This document shows positions 37,501-50,368 of a stretch of DNA of 64,000 nucleotides, one piece after another. How positions within the stretch are numbered: position 1 is the first letter of the stretch; each line of letters opens with the position of its first letter. Origin of the DNA: Erythroxylum novogranatense (taxonomy: Eukaryota; Streptophyta; Magnoliopsida; Malpighiales; Erythroxylaceae); assembly GCA_029891385.1 (NCBI GenBank), contig CM057230.1, positions 21,828,847 through 21,892,846 on the forward strand, in the 5' to 3' direction. The notes below the pieces were generated by a model. The model searched no databases. It was not told the DNA's origin and worked only from the letters and a program-made list of their open reading frames with translations. The position numbers and the translations under genes were made by a program.

Positions 37501-37838
37501 GAGTGCTGCTATATACGGTTGTTTTTTATAATGTGTTTGTGTTGTCCGTAATTATCGTAATTATCATTATAACTGCAATATAATCTGCAACCCACAATTT
37601 TAAATTATGGATCCGCCTTTTTAAAATTCACGTGTCTGTGTTTGTATAACAAAATAAGTTTATATCATTTGGAAAATTGTTAGCATCTATCCTTTTGTGT
37701 TTAGCAATCAGTAACTCAAATGAATGAAAGAAAGCAGAAGTGGGATTTAATGAAGGAACAGACATACCCTGCTACAAGCCTGAACTGACCGTCGTAACGT
37801 TGTCGGTGTCTTCCTGTTCGTGCTGATAAAGATGACAT
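34502..37838 (-). CDS. Nudix hydrolase, AtNUDT12/13-like (five exons)
   Basis: Nudix hydrolases cleave nucleoside diphosphates linked to another moiety; the NUDT12/13 group in Arabidopsis is linked to diadenosine polyphosphates and is partly mitochondrial. Exons on the minus strand: 37768-37838, 36303-36414, 36043-36126, 35212-35364 and 34502-34609. Introns are GT-AG, all phases join, and the product is 175 aa, close to the family's usual size. The start MSSLSARTGRHRQRY is the family's characteristic N-terminus. The Nudix box spans residues 62-84 with G62, E68, R76-E77, E80-E81 and G83 matching G-x5-E-x7-RE-x2-EE-x-G, so catalytic glutamates are present. Later blocks LGVWEFQSKSS, GGCRGYLFPLEV and CRYDWMKDAL are also family-specific. 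No obvious defect. Substrate cannot be read from the sequence. Confidence 0.93.
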
Positions 37839-37968
37839 GATTGACCACCCTGGTGATAAAGCTTCACTGTTAGTTCGGTGGATATGGAAAGAACAGAAGA
37901 AGGGTCACAGGATAGGAATGAAATCAGAAACTAGGGAGCTGCGAATTAAGAAGCATCTCCTAAATAGA

Positions 37969-37976
37969 TATATATA
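37969..37976 (-). promoter_or_regulatory. Candidate TATA box of the Nudix gene
   Basis: TATATATA lies about 130 bp upstream of the start codon, which would allow a 5' UTR of roughly 100 bp. Confidence 0.4.
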
Positions 37977-38962
37977 GAATGGTCATTGCGAAGCATTTCC
38001 AGGATTGACTATAAATAAAGAAAGGTAGGGTTGACACCGTCGATGACCGAAGTACAGGAGATACGTTAGGAATTGCATCTGTTGTGTTCTGTTTAATAAA
38101 AACTAAAAGTGGGTCAAGGTCAACAATGGCGACTCGTTTTGCCGTCAGAACAAATTCACATTTGCCGTTTCCAGTCCTTCTATCTGACTAGTAAATTAAC
38201 TTTTATACTGCAATAAATAAGGTTTAAAATTACGGTTAAACTTGATTATAATCATAGACACTCGGGATGGATCTAACGCTTTTCACTTAATCAAGACCTT
38301 CTTTAATATTATCGTCTCTTATTTTGTTTTATAGAATCTCAATTATTTATTTTATAAAATTTACATAAAATTTACGTAAAATCTACACATGATTCACATA
38401 AATAAACAACTAAAATTTATTGGATACAATAAAATATCATAATATTAGACCAAAGATCTACTCTCTTTTTTTTTTCACTGCGACGATCCTTCGTAGAAAC
38501 AGCACAACGCCTCAGATTGACTCGTTCGTTGTCGTCCTAGTCCCACCAATTCGATGCCAAGACTGAAACTACATAATATATCGTATGACACGATTCGCAA
38601 TCAAGTACGTTTGAAAGTTGCAGGTCCCTTATAAGTCTAATATAATAAAACACGACAAGATCAAATAAAATTCCACATCCTCCAGTTGGGCCATGAAAGG
38701 ATTATCAAGAAGAAACTGTGCTGGTCGTCAGCACATACTCTATAACTAATAACGGTACGAAAGCCCCAGTGGAAGCACGCACGACTTTTGGCTTTCACAT
38801 TTATTTTATGTCTAGTTTGATACGTCAAAAGTACTAAAAATTGCTAATGTTTGACGAATATGTCGTTAAATTAATTTTTTAAAATATTAAAATCATGTCT
38901 CATTTTTCTTATTGCTCTACCTTCTAATGGCATTGCAAAAATTATAACATACTAACGATTAG

Positions 38963-39046
38963 ACGAATTACAAGGTTAAGCAATTTCATTACGGCTGAAT
39001 AAGAACGAATTACAGGGGTTAAGCAATTTCATCACGGCTGAAGAGC
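38963..39046. repeat. Tandem duplication, 2 x about 42 bp
   Basis: Two units share ACGAATTACA..GGTTAAGCAATTTCAT(T/C)ACGGCTGAA. Confidence 0.8.
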
Positions 39047-39202
39047 CTTGTCCACTCAGAAAGCACATCTAAACGTACGCTACCTTCAGCCGTTTCTCCA
39101 GTCAAACAGATGAAGGCCAACTTTGTCTGAAAGCGTCTGTTTTCGGAGATCATTACAATTTAGTTATGGAGAAAACACTCGTTTGAAATCAAAATATAAA
39201 TT

Positions 39203-39292
39203 GAACTTTAAGGCTGGAAAGTGGTTAAAAGGGAATCTAATGTTTTCGAACTTTAAGGTTTGAAAGTGATTAAAAAGGAATCTATTGTTTTC
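39203..39292. repeat. Tandem duplication, 2 x 45 bp
   Basis: Both units start GAACTTTAAGG and end TGTTTTC; they differ at a few positions. Confidence 0.85.
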
Positions 39293-40027
39293 GGGACATC
39301 TCGAATCTAATTTCAAACTGACAAAAAATTATGTCAGAGTTTTAACAGTTCTTTAACACGGCCTACCACTGCTGATGTGAAATCCAGCTGACAGTAGTAA
39401 ACTTTATTATCAAAACTAAACGAGAATTAGGACTGTAAATCCTCTTAAGTCTCAAATTATCGATTCTCGCTGTACAATTGGATGGTAAAAGCTATCACTC
39501 TAACTTTATGACTATTTTAAATTTTTAAATTTATAAAATAATCTCTAAAATTTTAAATTTTGTAAAATAGTCTATTGGTATATTATATTATTGTAATTAT
39601 ATCTGTATACTTTACTAAATTACTGTTTACATCAACCATGTTTTCAAAAATCATAATAAGGATAATTAATATGCAATAACAATAATTTTAAATATTTCAT
39701 ATATAAATAATAACCACAATTAATATAAATAAAGACAATCACCATCATATAAATATAAAATTAATAATAATATAAAGTATTTAAAATATTACAATAATAT
39801 AATTTCATCATTTTAATAAATAATATTACATCAAAAGATTCAAAACATTTAATAAAAATTAAAAGAACAATAAACATCCTTAACCAATTTACAAAAAGAG
39901 TTTATGACGAAGATACAATCTTGTAGAAGTTAAACCTGAAACAAAAACATTACTGTTACATTATATATGTAGAATTTAACATAAACATCAAATACAAGTA
40001 AAATTAAAAGAAAAAAAAACCTGAAAT

Positions 40028-43000
40028 TCAATCGTTAATGGGAGGATACTCGCTAGAAATGCACTGACTCCAGTAATCATTTGATACAAAATCTTCATCA
40101 TTGAGAAGAGCTTCATCATCATTATCATTCAAATTTAATGCATCAAATTAATGATATGTCAATGCTTTCTCATACAAGATTATCTTCCAAATCCAAATCA
40201 TTCACATTAATCAAATTGGGTTATTTAGAAACTCAATCCGCTAAAAGATCACTATGATTAACGACAATTGGATCAGCTGAACTACTTGTGCTATTAAGAT
40301 CCTTAGTAAATAATTAAATTTAATTATTAAAAAATTATAAGAAATTATATCGAAATTAATAATGATAATAATAAAAATAACATACCTTTCTCGAAGCTTT
40401 AAATTATAACAAAAAAAATCAAGTCATTCAATCTCCTATGCTCCAATCTATTCCTTTTCTTTGAGTGGATAAATTCAAATATATTCTAGTTTCATTCACA
40501 GCATATTACACTCACACATTGACATATTGATTTAAAATTTGAATCGCAAACCTTTTCAATTCTGGAACACCATTTTTGAATTAATCCCACCAAAAACTTG
40601 TAAGTTATAAGATAACAAAAGTAGTGTTATAAAAAAATATATAATGATAATTAATTTCTAACAAATAAGAAAAAAGAAATAACTAAAACTTGGAGAAAGT
40701 TTTCTCTTTTTCGAATAGCAATCGACATTCCAAATTTTCCATAAGACAACTTGTAAAGCTCCATTTGTGAGCTTAAAAGATCTAGCATCGCGTCAACTCT
40801 AACAATTGTTGAAATTGTTAAAGACATTCTCTATTAACTTCAGTTTGTTTTCTAAGATTTAGTTTAAAATACACACTAAGATTCAAAAATGCCTCAGTTA
40901 TAAACAATGGAGAAGAAAGTGGCATTCTCTTCTTTCATTAATGATTACAAGATATAGTGTGTATAAATAAAGTTTTCATATTGGCCTTGATTTCTTGATC
41001 GCTCTCTCCATGACATCAAAAATATAACCCATTATTGGCTTTTTTTCACTATCAGTCAAGCAAAACATCCTCACCAAAGGCTCACAAACTCGGATTACAA
41101 ATTGACTTTAAGATTAAAATTCTCTATCTTTTAATATAATATTACAAACCTCCACTCCATTATTAGACCTAGCATGCTGAGATGCAACTCACTTATCACT
41201 TATAAATATTTGTCTTAACTCCTTCATTGAAACAAAAGACTAAAATGATAAGAAATTTGTGACAAACCTTGTCACAACAGAATGACACAAATTTCTATCA
41301 TTGGTAAATTTCTTTCTCATCAAATTCAATACCTTTGTACGATTATAAATGAACTTTGTCACCTTTTTAGCTTTCTGCATAGTCTCATCAATAACAGGAA
41401 AATATCTAGGATTTTTATATTCTCCAGCATTAAGTCAACGCAATGTATAACACAAAGAGTCCAAAAAATAAATTATACATATTCTGTAACCTTTTTTTGT
41501 CGCTTTATAATCGAAATCATTGTCAGTAATAAATTGAACAATATGCCCTACTTTATTCACAACTGTTGGAGTTATGTAAATATAGTGCTCTGAAAAGTAA
41601 GTGTATTTACCTGTACCTTAATCTTCTTCAGTTACAGTTTTGTAATGGAAATATTTATTATTAATAAAATAAAAGAGTTTGGTTTTAATGGGCATTATAT
41701 ATCTAGTTATAAGGTACCAAGATTATTTTGTAAGTAATATAAATATACATAGAGATGTATGGAAAATATATATATTATTAAAATCTAAAGTAATGGATTC
41801 ACGGTTGAATAATCAAGTTGGTTGCTTGATTATAGTTTAGACTGTAGTGTTACAATTTATCTCCGTGTAAATAAAGAAGTTTACTTCAAGAGAATGATAA
41901 GTTTCATATCATGATAGTAGTTGACTATCGATAATGATACTATTAAATGAATATGGAATTAAGTATGTTTTCAAGAATAAAGTGAGTCGTTACTTTAATC
42001 TTAAAACATACAACTTAAGCATTCACTTATTATGAACCACAATCTTGACGAGTAGTAAACTCGTATATATTTCATTATAATTCTTGATATGATCAGAATA
42101 TAATTTTACAAAGTATTAATCTAGTGTCTACATATTTGAATTATTAATTGAAACATATATAAGGAAATATTCACTCAAATAAAGAATTTATAGTGATATC
42201 ATCACTTTTAGATGTTTTAAGGAGATTTATTGATTAAACTAGCGCCAGTAGTTTGATAGACTAGCTACCCATCAAGTCTTAATACCAAGATGAGATCTTA
42301 TGTGTTAATCACCATATAAAGTAAAACGGGAGATCTAGAAGAAAAAACCAACATAAGGGCAAAACGGTAATTTTACCCTTTATTGTGTGGATGGCTATAA
42401 TAAAATTCTAAATAGGGTTTGCAATTGGACATAAAATATGTATTCTCATAATATTTAATAATTCAAGAGTTCAACTAATTGTCTTTAGTGGAATGACATT
42501 TAGTTAATAAGCTAGAATTAATTTTAATAAGATTAAATTAAATCTAGGCTTATTGGAGCTTGAATTATCAAAGTCCAATAAGATTCCCCACTTGACTTTA
42601 AGAAAGGTTATCAAGTTAAGTAAGAAATATAAATGGAGGTTTTAGAAGCCCATAATTGAATGTTGAGCTTGCATTAATTAATAGTTAATTTGAAACCCAA
42701 ATGTTCATTTAGAAATGGGCTAGACTTTGGTTTAATGTAATTGATTAGATTAAGTATATTAAAACAATTTTTTAAAGAAAGGAGTAGAAATTTCGGTTTT
42801 AATGGACTGATTGTTTGACATTAAATTGCTAAATAAAGATGGTCTTTATTATAGTTTATCATCATTAAATAGAGTTATGAACTTACCATTAAATAGTTTA
42901 ATGGTTATCTTTTAATGTTAACATATAACCTATTAGCATTCATTGGATTAAAGAAGAAAAATGTGCATTCGATGGACCATCTTCCTTCTTCCATCTTCCA

Positions 43001-44543
43001 AAATCGAAATTGGTAAGTCATATTTAGGTTAATAGTCATTTCATATAGCCATCTTAAAGATAAATGAGAAGAGTCTCATTTATTGGCTACTTTATAATTG
43101 AGTGAAGTAAGAAGTGATACATTGGATACTATTCTCTTCTTCCATTCCATGCATAACCGAAATTGAGTGTGTAAGAAAGTGTTCTTGCATGGTTTGACTC
43201 TCTCTTTCCTTTCACGTATGAGTAAGCCAAAATTTGCAAGAGAAGAGTCTAATTTTTTTGGTTCATTTCTTTTAAGAAAAATCTCCTCCAAGCATTTCTT
43301 CTCCTTTCCCACCAAAAGATTTTATTAACTAAGTTGTCCTGGAAGAACAAGAGGTAAATCAAATTAGTGAGGATACAACAACAAGGAGATGATAGATTGA
43401 CAAAGAAAAGAATTCAAAAGCAAAGGCTTTGGATATAAGAAGAAGGAGAGGATAGCGCAACGAGGAATTAAAGTTGTAGCGAAAGAGTCGGTAATATCAC
43501 TATCTTGTTTATGTTTAATATTATCCTTAATACTATATCATGTATAGATTGGCATGTTGATTTAGATATATTAGTTTCGCTGCAAATAAGATTTCTAAAA
43601 AGTTTTGAAACCTACTAGTTCTCTAAATATGACATGCTTTCTTTTTTCGATCCAACAACAACTTCATCAAATATCCTAAACAAACTCTCAGTATTTGTAA
43701 TAAGGCAAAATGTACCAATAGATTTCAAAAACATAGAGCCATTTGAAGAATAAACCAAAAAATTATAATAGGCTCTTGTCTCCTATTTGTCCAACCATCA
43801 CATATAATTGAACATCCATAAGTACCCCAATTCACTCTTCTTTCAGCAAATAATTTCTAATTTCAAAAACAGTACAACTCAAAAGTTTATCTCTTAAGTT
43901 ATCAATCGAATGACCTTTATATCCTGGACCATAAGAAGCTATTGCATCCATCATATGTTGATAATAATAAGACTGATAAGCATTGAATGACGAACCTAAA
44001 TCATATCACCATCTAACTATTGCCATATTGACATTGTGAGCCGCATCTCTTGATTGCATTGCACTACGAATTGAAGGTTGGGCTCCAGGAGTTGTTCGTG
44101 TTGCAAAGAAGCTAGTCACCTTCCTTCTTCTCTTTCTCACATCAAATTCTTCATGAGCCTGAGATGGAACACTACCAGAACCACTACCACTACCACTTTC
44201 ACCTTCAACATTTCCATAATCATCATGGAAATTAAAAAATGAACTTCCACTACCAATTTCAAAATTCAATATTTCCTTCTATCTCACTCAAATTGATGTT
44301 CATCAAGCAATGTTTTCATCTGTCACTTTACATCACGACTTATTTTTTTATAGACTTTCACATCTCCTTTAACCCCAACTAAATGCTTTTTTAATCGAGT
44401 AATTTCTCCACCTTTCAAATGCTTGTTACAAAACAAACAAATGTATGGTTCTTCATACCGAGAACCATACCACTATGAGCTCAAGCTGGATCATTGTATT
44501 TTCCTGAAGTTGGTTTATCGGGAGTACTTGAACTTTCTTTCAT
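40028..44543 (-). pseudogene. hAT-family transposase (BED finger, DUF659, hAT dimerisation domain), broken
   Basis: Minus-strand order: an ATG at 44543 with TPDKPTSGKYNDPA, then a stop where the family usually has Trp; a BED-type zinc finger near 44360-44470 (CLFCNKHLKGGEITRLKKHL); a Gly/Ser-rich linker and SFFATRTTPGAQPSIRSA near 44100-44200; DUF659 blocks MMDAIASYGPGYKG and YGCSIICDGW near 43780-43960. The frame is then split by a solo LTR and resumes with GHIVQFITDN and KVTKFIYNRTKVL (41280-41560). The C-terminal dimerisation block NIFEFIHSKKRNRLEHRRLN lies near 40410-40500, with an acidic tail ending at 40028. Several stops and shifts make it inactive. Terminal inverted repeats were not identified. 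Confidence 0.8.
41564..43657. mobile_element. Solo LTR inserted in the hAT transposase
   Basis: The 2094-bp block begins TGTTGGA and ends TCCAACA (perfect 7-bp inverted termini). It is flanked by a perfect 5-bp duplication, ACAAC (41559-41563, 43658-43662). Removing it plus one duplication rejoins the hAT frame exactly at the FDEVV motif. No primer site, second LTR or element coding frame is seen inside, so it is best read as a solo LTR. Confidence 0.85.
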
Positions 44544-44619
44544 TTATATGTACATATAAAAATAAATAACACATAATTTTAGTATACAATATACATATCC
44601 ATCTTATATAAAATAACTT

Positions 44620-45150
44620 ATTTCCAATTTCAACAATTTCCAATTCCAACAATCACAAAACATGCTTAATTTCAATTTCATTTTTAACAATTATAACAAT
44701 TTTCAATTTCAACAATTACAAAACAATCATAATTTTATTTACATTTCCTTCCATTTACAATAATTTCCAATTTAAACAATTACAAAACAATCATAATTCT
44801 ATTTCCATTTACAACAATTTTCAATTCCAACAATCATAATTCTATTTCCATTTCTTTCCATTTACAACAATTTCCAATTCCATCAATCACAAAACAATCA
44901 TAATTTCATTTCCATTTCCTTTCATTTACAACAATTTTCAATTCCAACAATCACAAAACAATTATAATTTCATTTCCATTTACAACAATTTCCAATTCCA
45001 ACAATCACAAAATAATTATAATTTTATTTATATTTACAACAATTTTCAATTCCAACAATCACAAAACAATCATAATTTCATTTCCATTTATAACAATTTT
45101 CAATTCCAATAATCGCAAAACAATTATAATTCCATTTCTAAATAAAGAGT
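44620..45150. repeat. Degenerate minisatellite, about 50-60 bp units
   Basis: About nine units share CAACAATTTCCAATTCCAAC, AATCACAAAACAATCATAAT and TTCATTTCCATTTA-like words. Some units lack the middle word and some carry an extra TTTCCTTTCATT. It lies just upstream of the hAT relic's start. Confidence 0.75.
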
Positions 45151-45839
45151 TACATTTTGTTACTTTATTATAAAGCCTTCTTCAATTTCATTTTATTATA
45201 AAACCTCGTTTCTTATCATTTTCATTCCATTTTATTATAAAAGTTTCATTTTATTATAATTCCAATAATTAATTTTATAAAATCATGTATATATATATAT
45301 CACCAAAAGGTCAAAGTAGTTTAACAACGCATACATGGCACAACCAATGTCCAAACAGAACTTGACGATCTCTTCAATACAAGTTCAATTTCTAAAACTG
45401 TTGATTCCCATGTAAAAAGGGTTTTCATTATATTCTAATTTTGTGCCTTAAATTGCAACTTTTACTCGATAAATCCATTCAACTTCCAACATAAACATAT
45501 TTCATTATGTTCCAATTTATGTCTTTAAAATCTTAAATCGCTTAAAAACAATTAATCTCATTCATTTATAAATTGCAACTTCCTCTCGGTCCAACCGTGA
45601 ACAACCAACACAAATATCAAAAGTCACAGAACACAACAATTCAATTCTAACATTCCAACCAATTCAGATACACTCATTGTCGTACACCCCACCAATTCAG
45701 ATCACACAAAACATTAATCACAAAACTAACATCGTCCATCATCCAACCAAGGTCCAATACTGTAATCCATCATCCATTCCAACATTCCAATCCAACACAA
45801 TAAAAATTGTAATTAAGTATGAAAATTTCAAAATCACAA

Positions 45840-46225
45840 AACTAATCACTTGCTTCAGGTTGCTTCGAATCTTCGGCAGGTCTTTGAGTTTTCTCACGGG
45901 TCAGAGTTGTCTCTGATGGCTTCTTGTCAAGATGAGCCCGAGCTGTGAACTTCGGTGCGGTGTAGCGATGTGGTGGCATCAGGCAATGTAGCGGCGACAT
46001 TTTCGGTGGAGAAAGTGTCTCCAACCGACATCAAGGGAGGAGCCGAGGAGGATGAGGGAAGGAGGAGAGACAGAAACCAGGGAGGGGTAGAGTCGACGAC
46101 GACAGTGGCGGTGAGAAGCGAGAGTGATAGGCGAGAGAGAGAGGGCAACAGTGAGGTGTACAAGCTAGTATGTTTCGGTATTATTAGCTGGCCAGTACTC
46201 AGGATCGTTCCTAACATTTTATAGG
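45840..46225 (-). other. GC-rich, leader-like segment (possible first exon of the hAT element)
   Basis: Open frames exist on both strands, but neither has recognisable domains. On the minus strand a pyrimidine-rich run (CCCTCTCTCTCTCGCC, near 46130-46150) precedes the most gene-like part, which contains ALPDATTSLHRTE. A plant 5' leader and first exon is a reasonable guess; codon usage and homology would be needed to decide. Confidence 0.3.
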
Positions 46226-47030
46226 CCTTGGGCGAAGTAAAAAAAAAGCCCCAATAAATTGGTAATATATAAACATGTAAATTTTAAAATGATATTTTTA
46301 TTATTAAAATTTAATATTCATACATAAGTGACCCAATTTATAAGTTTATATACTTAACAAAATATTAAATGATCATAACATCAACTAATAATATCTTGCA
46401 AATATTATTTTGTCAAGCAATTAGATAAAGGTCTAAATTATTAAATCAAATATTTTTAGTAACTTTTGAACTTTGAAGCTCTTTCATCATATGTTTCTAT
46501 TATATATGCAACTTTTATCTTGATAAAGTTTCAAAATCTGAAAAGACAAGATTTTTAAAATGCACATGGTCTCATACAAGACTGTGGGGTGATCATGTCA
46601 CTCAAACTCGACATCACTCTAATACATAGTTTTAGTGACTTACACGAGCTACGAACATGCCTGTGTCCTCCACTTACACAGCCTTATCAAACTTTGATAC
46701 GGGCGTATCTATCCTCAAGCGTCGTCCTTCAACTCGTAACAGAAGCTTATATGTTCATCCATACAGTCGTGTCCACCATTGATATGGGCATGTGCAACTC
46801 ATACACAAACGTGTGCTCCAGAAACGACTTCTACTCATTAGTTTCTACCTCGAATCTACTTGAACTCCATTCCTTTTGATCTATGAAGACAGATAATACT
46901 TCCCAAGCCCAAATTTAGTATTATTAGGTGAACAAATATTTACAAAATGGGACTAAACCCACAGCATTTCTTTTTGGATAAAGAAATGAAATATCATTGA
47001 ATAAGGAAAGTGTTACAATCAAAAAATAGT
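46226..47030. other. Intergenic with repeat debris
   Basis: 46230-46560 is AT-rich with no features. 46600-46830 carries words such as GTGTCCTCCACTTACACAG and GATACGGGCGTAT, reminiscent of the degenerate 'acacgggcgtgt' tracts of plant gypsy elements. 46975-47026 (GGATAAAGAAATGAAATATC...) resembles an antisense LINE 3' end. Confidence 0.35.
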
Positions 47031-47909
47031 ACTTGAGGGTGCGGGACACGCATCTATTCTGGCTAGATGATTGGATTAAGGAGTGGGGCCTCTATATCGG
47101 GTGGTCGCCACTCCGATTCCCGATGCCTCCTTGTATGCGACAGTTACATATATGACAAATGCAGATAAATCCTGACATTGGCACCTGTTTCACCACTCCC
47201 TCCTTTCCTCGATTTGTACGGATCTGCCGGATCCTTGTTTGCACCCCGACAGCTCGGCGGAGAATACCATGAGGTGGGGTCCAGTTACTCATGGCCGGTT
47301 CTCAGTCGCATTTGCCTATGACGTTATTGAAGGCCGCACTATAGATACCCATGCTAGGTTGTGGATGCTAATCTGGAAATGGGCGGGGTCTCAACACAAA
47401 TGGAGCTTATCAGCCCGGATCGTCCATTGCTACCACGGGGGGTCTTATTCCTGACTGCATCGGCCACCGGTGTGGTGGATTTACCCAACATATTAGCAGT
47501 GCATCCCCGCAAATTGCTGAACTCTGAGGCCTCCACTCTGGGCTCTCTTTAACTTGGAATTTGAGGTATCAACGCGTCATTGTCGAAACCGACTCCTTAG
47601 AGGTGATTAATATTCTCTCTTCGTCCGACCTAATTTTACTGAGAATTTTTCTTTGTTGACAAGTATCAGGGATTTACTCAGGCGAGATTGGGAAGTACAG
47701 ATCCAGCACGTGCTACGGGAGGGAACCAGTGTGCAGACTTCTTGGCAGCCCTCGCTATTCGCATCGGCCCAAGGCTACGTTATCTCCCAGAACTTCCCAT
47801 GTCCCTTATGGAGCTCCTTTTTGGGACCAGCAAGGCGTTCAGTACCCCAGAGCTAGCAACTAGTTAGTTTTTCTATTGTGTCTTTTTCCTTTGTAATCCA
47901 AAAAAAAAA
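47031..47909 (+). pseudogene. L1-type LINE ORF2 3' fragment with poly-A
   Basis: The frame-shifted translation shows DTHLFWLDDWI, then MRWGPVTHGRFSVAFAYD and LWMLIWKWAG (zf-RVT region of LINE ORF2). After a deletion come RVIVETDSLEVI and LLRRDWEVQIQHVLREG from the C-terminal RNase H-like domain. The fragment ends about 60 bp before a run of ten A at 47900-47909, the expected LINE tail. It is 5'-truncated and inactive. Confidence 0.75.
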
Positions 47910-48049
47910 GTACCGGAGAATACCCCTTGACTTGTTGCAGAACTCTCTGTATATGCTACCCAGGATCTGGTGTTTAACTGGCCACTAATTAGTTTAAATA
48001 TTTAAAGAAGAAAACAGGTTGGACTAACAACTTTGTGCAATGTACTTCA

Positions 48050-48660
48050 GCAGGACAATTTCTCTGATCTCCTTGATAGCTGCTGCAGTGAGGGATTCAA
48101 TGGAGGTATTCTTTGTTGTGAATCTCCTGGAATTTCTTTCTTTCTAGATAATCCGCATGCAAATTCCCAGTGCAATCGTGTATATTTGATTAATTGACTG
48201 TGGAAGAGCACTCTGGGTTGAAAATCAATGCATAAAACTAATGACATTACTAAAAGGCAGGATCAATCTACTTCCATATATGATATATCTGATTCTATCA
48301 CTAAAAGGCAGGATCAATCTACTTCCATATATGATATATCTGATTCTATCGGTTGTATTGAGCCTATTCTTAATGGTGATAGAACCTTACACCAAATTAC
48401 TTTGTGCCACTCAAACCACAGAATTCCTTCTACTAAGCATGTCCTTAACGAGCACACTAGATAATCTGTAGACTAGTTGGTCCTTCCAATAGAAGATATC
48501 AGGGGGCAGAAGGATTAGGAAGATATTTAGGTTGCAAATGTCTTAGACAGTCCGGATATTGGCCGGAGATGGCATCGATTAGTGAGCTGAGGAAAGATTA
48601 GAGAGTTCTTTGATGTATCTTATTCTTGGGAGTGTACAAGCGACATGAGGTATTACCGTT
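48050..48660 (+). other. Coding-like relic of unknown family
   Basis: Frame 48043 to about 48195 reads VLQQDNFSDLLDSCCSEGF and NPHANSQCNRVYL before a stop. A second frame continues through the 51-bp duplication (KRQDQSTSIYDISDSI repeated) and GCIEPILNGDRTLHQI to a stop at 48464. A third segment near 48500-48590 reads RYQGAEGLGRYLGCKC. The amino-acid composition looks genic, but I do not recognise the family. It could be a decayed gene or exons of an unmodelled one. Confidence 0.35.
48249..48350 (+). repeat. Perfect tandem duplication, 2 x 51 bp
   Basis: The unit starts ACTAAAAGGCAGGATC and ends GATTCTATC. Both copies are identical by eye, and 51 bp keeps frame, so the peptide repeats 17 residues. 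Confidence 0.95.
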
Positions 48661-49083
48661 TTGGATTAACTATCGTCATTTATCTCGTTAATGACCGACC
48701 GCAATGGGCAAGGTTATTGACATATCAGAAGTTCAACCTTCAGCTCAGATTAATTTCGTAAATGAGAAGTAGAACATCACCTCAAGCAAAAATCTGTTCA
48801 CGAAAGAGAAACATATGCGAGAATGTGAAAGCCAAACAAAGACAACTTGGATGCAACAAAACAGCATAAGATCAGGCACAGCAGCAATGGAGTTCTAACA
48901 ACACTTTCCTTGCAAAATTCCCAACGGAAAAGCAAACGACATATAAAATAACACTTAATAAAAGGTTATGAAAAGGTACGCCTTCACTATATTACGGCAA
49001 AGATCCGAATATATTCATCCTCAACACCTTGAAACTCGAGCAGTAGTAAACGACAGAGACCAAACAATCAGTATGATTCCATC

Positions 49084-49633
<550 letters not shown>

Positions 49634-49807
49634 CTTTATCAGGTGCACCGAAAAACTCCGGAAGAGAAGCACAAGTGCACGGGAAAAGTTTCGAACTTTG
49701 CTTCGCGAGACCGAAGGCGGCTTCGATTAACGATGAATATAAAGGCGTTTAAGGAGATTCCAGCCCATTCATCTCAACCGTTTATCTTTTACGTTTCGCG
49801 CTTGCAT

Positions 49808-49816
49808 CTAGGGTTT
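49808..49816 (-). promoter_or_regulatory. Telo-box-like element upstream of eS27
   Basis: The minus strand reads AAACCCTAG, about 180 bp upstream of the ATG. Telo-boxes (AAACCCTAA) are common in promoters of plant translation genes; this copy differs at the last base. Confidence 0.6.
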
Positions 49817-49876
49817 TGTAATCGGGTCAACCGAATTACCTAGCCACTCATTTGTGTTAACCAATATAGAGGGTCC

Positions 49877-49882
49877 GGCCCA
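49877..49882 (-). promoter_or_regulatory. Site II element upstream of eS27
   Basis: TGGGCC on the minus strand, about 65 bp beyond the telo-box. The pairing of a telo-box with TGGGCY site II (TCP-binding) is typical of plant ribosomal protein promoters. Confidence 0.6.
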
Positions 49883-50286
49883 CTAGTTTATGATTCTCGA
49901 TTTTTCAATTAATCATCTATCACAATTCTTAAATCAGTATTTAAATAATAATAGCAGTACTATAGAATAAACAGTTTCAAAGTTTTATAATTATAACATG
50001 TTTATAATTATAAGATTTGGAATCTCCTTATTACAAAATTTTTCTTACAACAATATAACTAATATTTTTAAAATTGGATCAGAAGTTAAACCAATAAAAT
50101 TTAAAATTTAATAAGTATAATTAAATTAATGAAAAATTTTAATTATTAAACATAACAAAATCAAATTGCATTGGAAATTCTGGTGGGAATTAATTGAAAC
50201 AACCAAAAAGTATCATGCTTCTTGCATGTTATCCAATTTTTGGACGCAAAGTCTCTCAAACAGACCCAGAATTAGCACTTCTTCGA

Positions 50287-50294
50287 TATATATA
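50287..50294 (+). promoter_or_regulatory. Candidate TATA box of the cysteine-rich gene
   Basis: TATATATA followed by CACGG lies 75-82 bp before the ATG, giving a short 5' UTR of about 45-50 bp. Confidence 0.5.
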
Positions 50295-50368
50295 CACGGA
50301 ACAGAGCTTCAACATTTCATTGAGCACTGTGGATTCCAAAACTACTAGGAGCTCTTATACATACAACG

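Larger units (their letters stand above)
37977..40027. other. Intergenic region upstream of the Nudix gene
   Basis: No gene is supported. Two short tandem duplications are present (38963-39046, 39203-39292), and the last 600 bp are very AT-rich. The left boundary of the hAT relic probably lies here, but no terminal inverted repeat could be assigned. Confidence 0.4.

Noticed and set aside
46589..46879. 96-codon plus-strand frame
   Set aside because: It overlaps degenerate gypsy-like repeat words; no domain.
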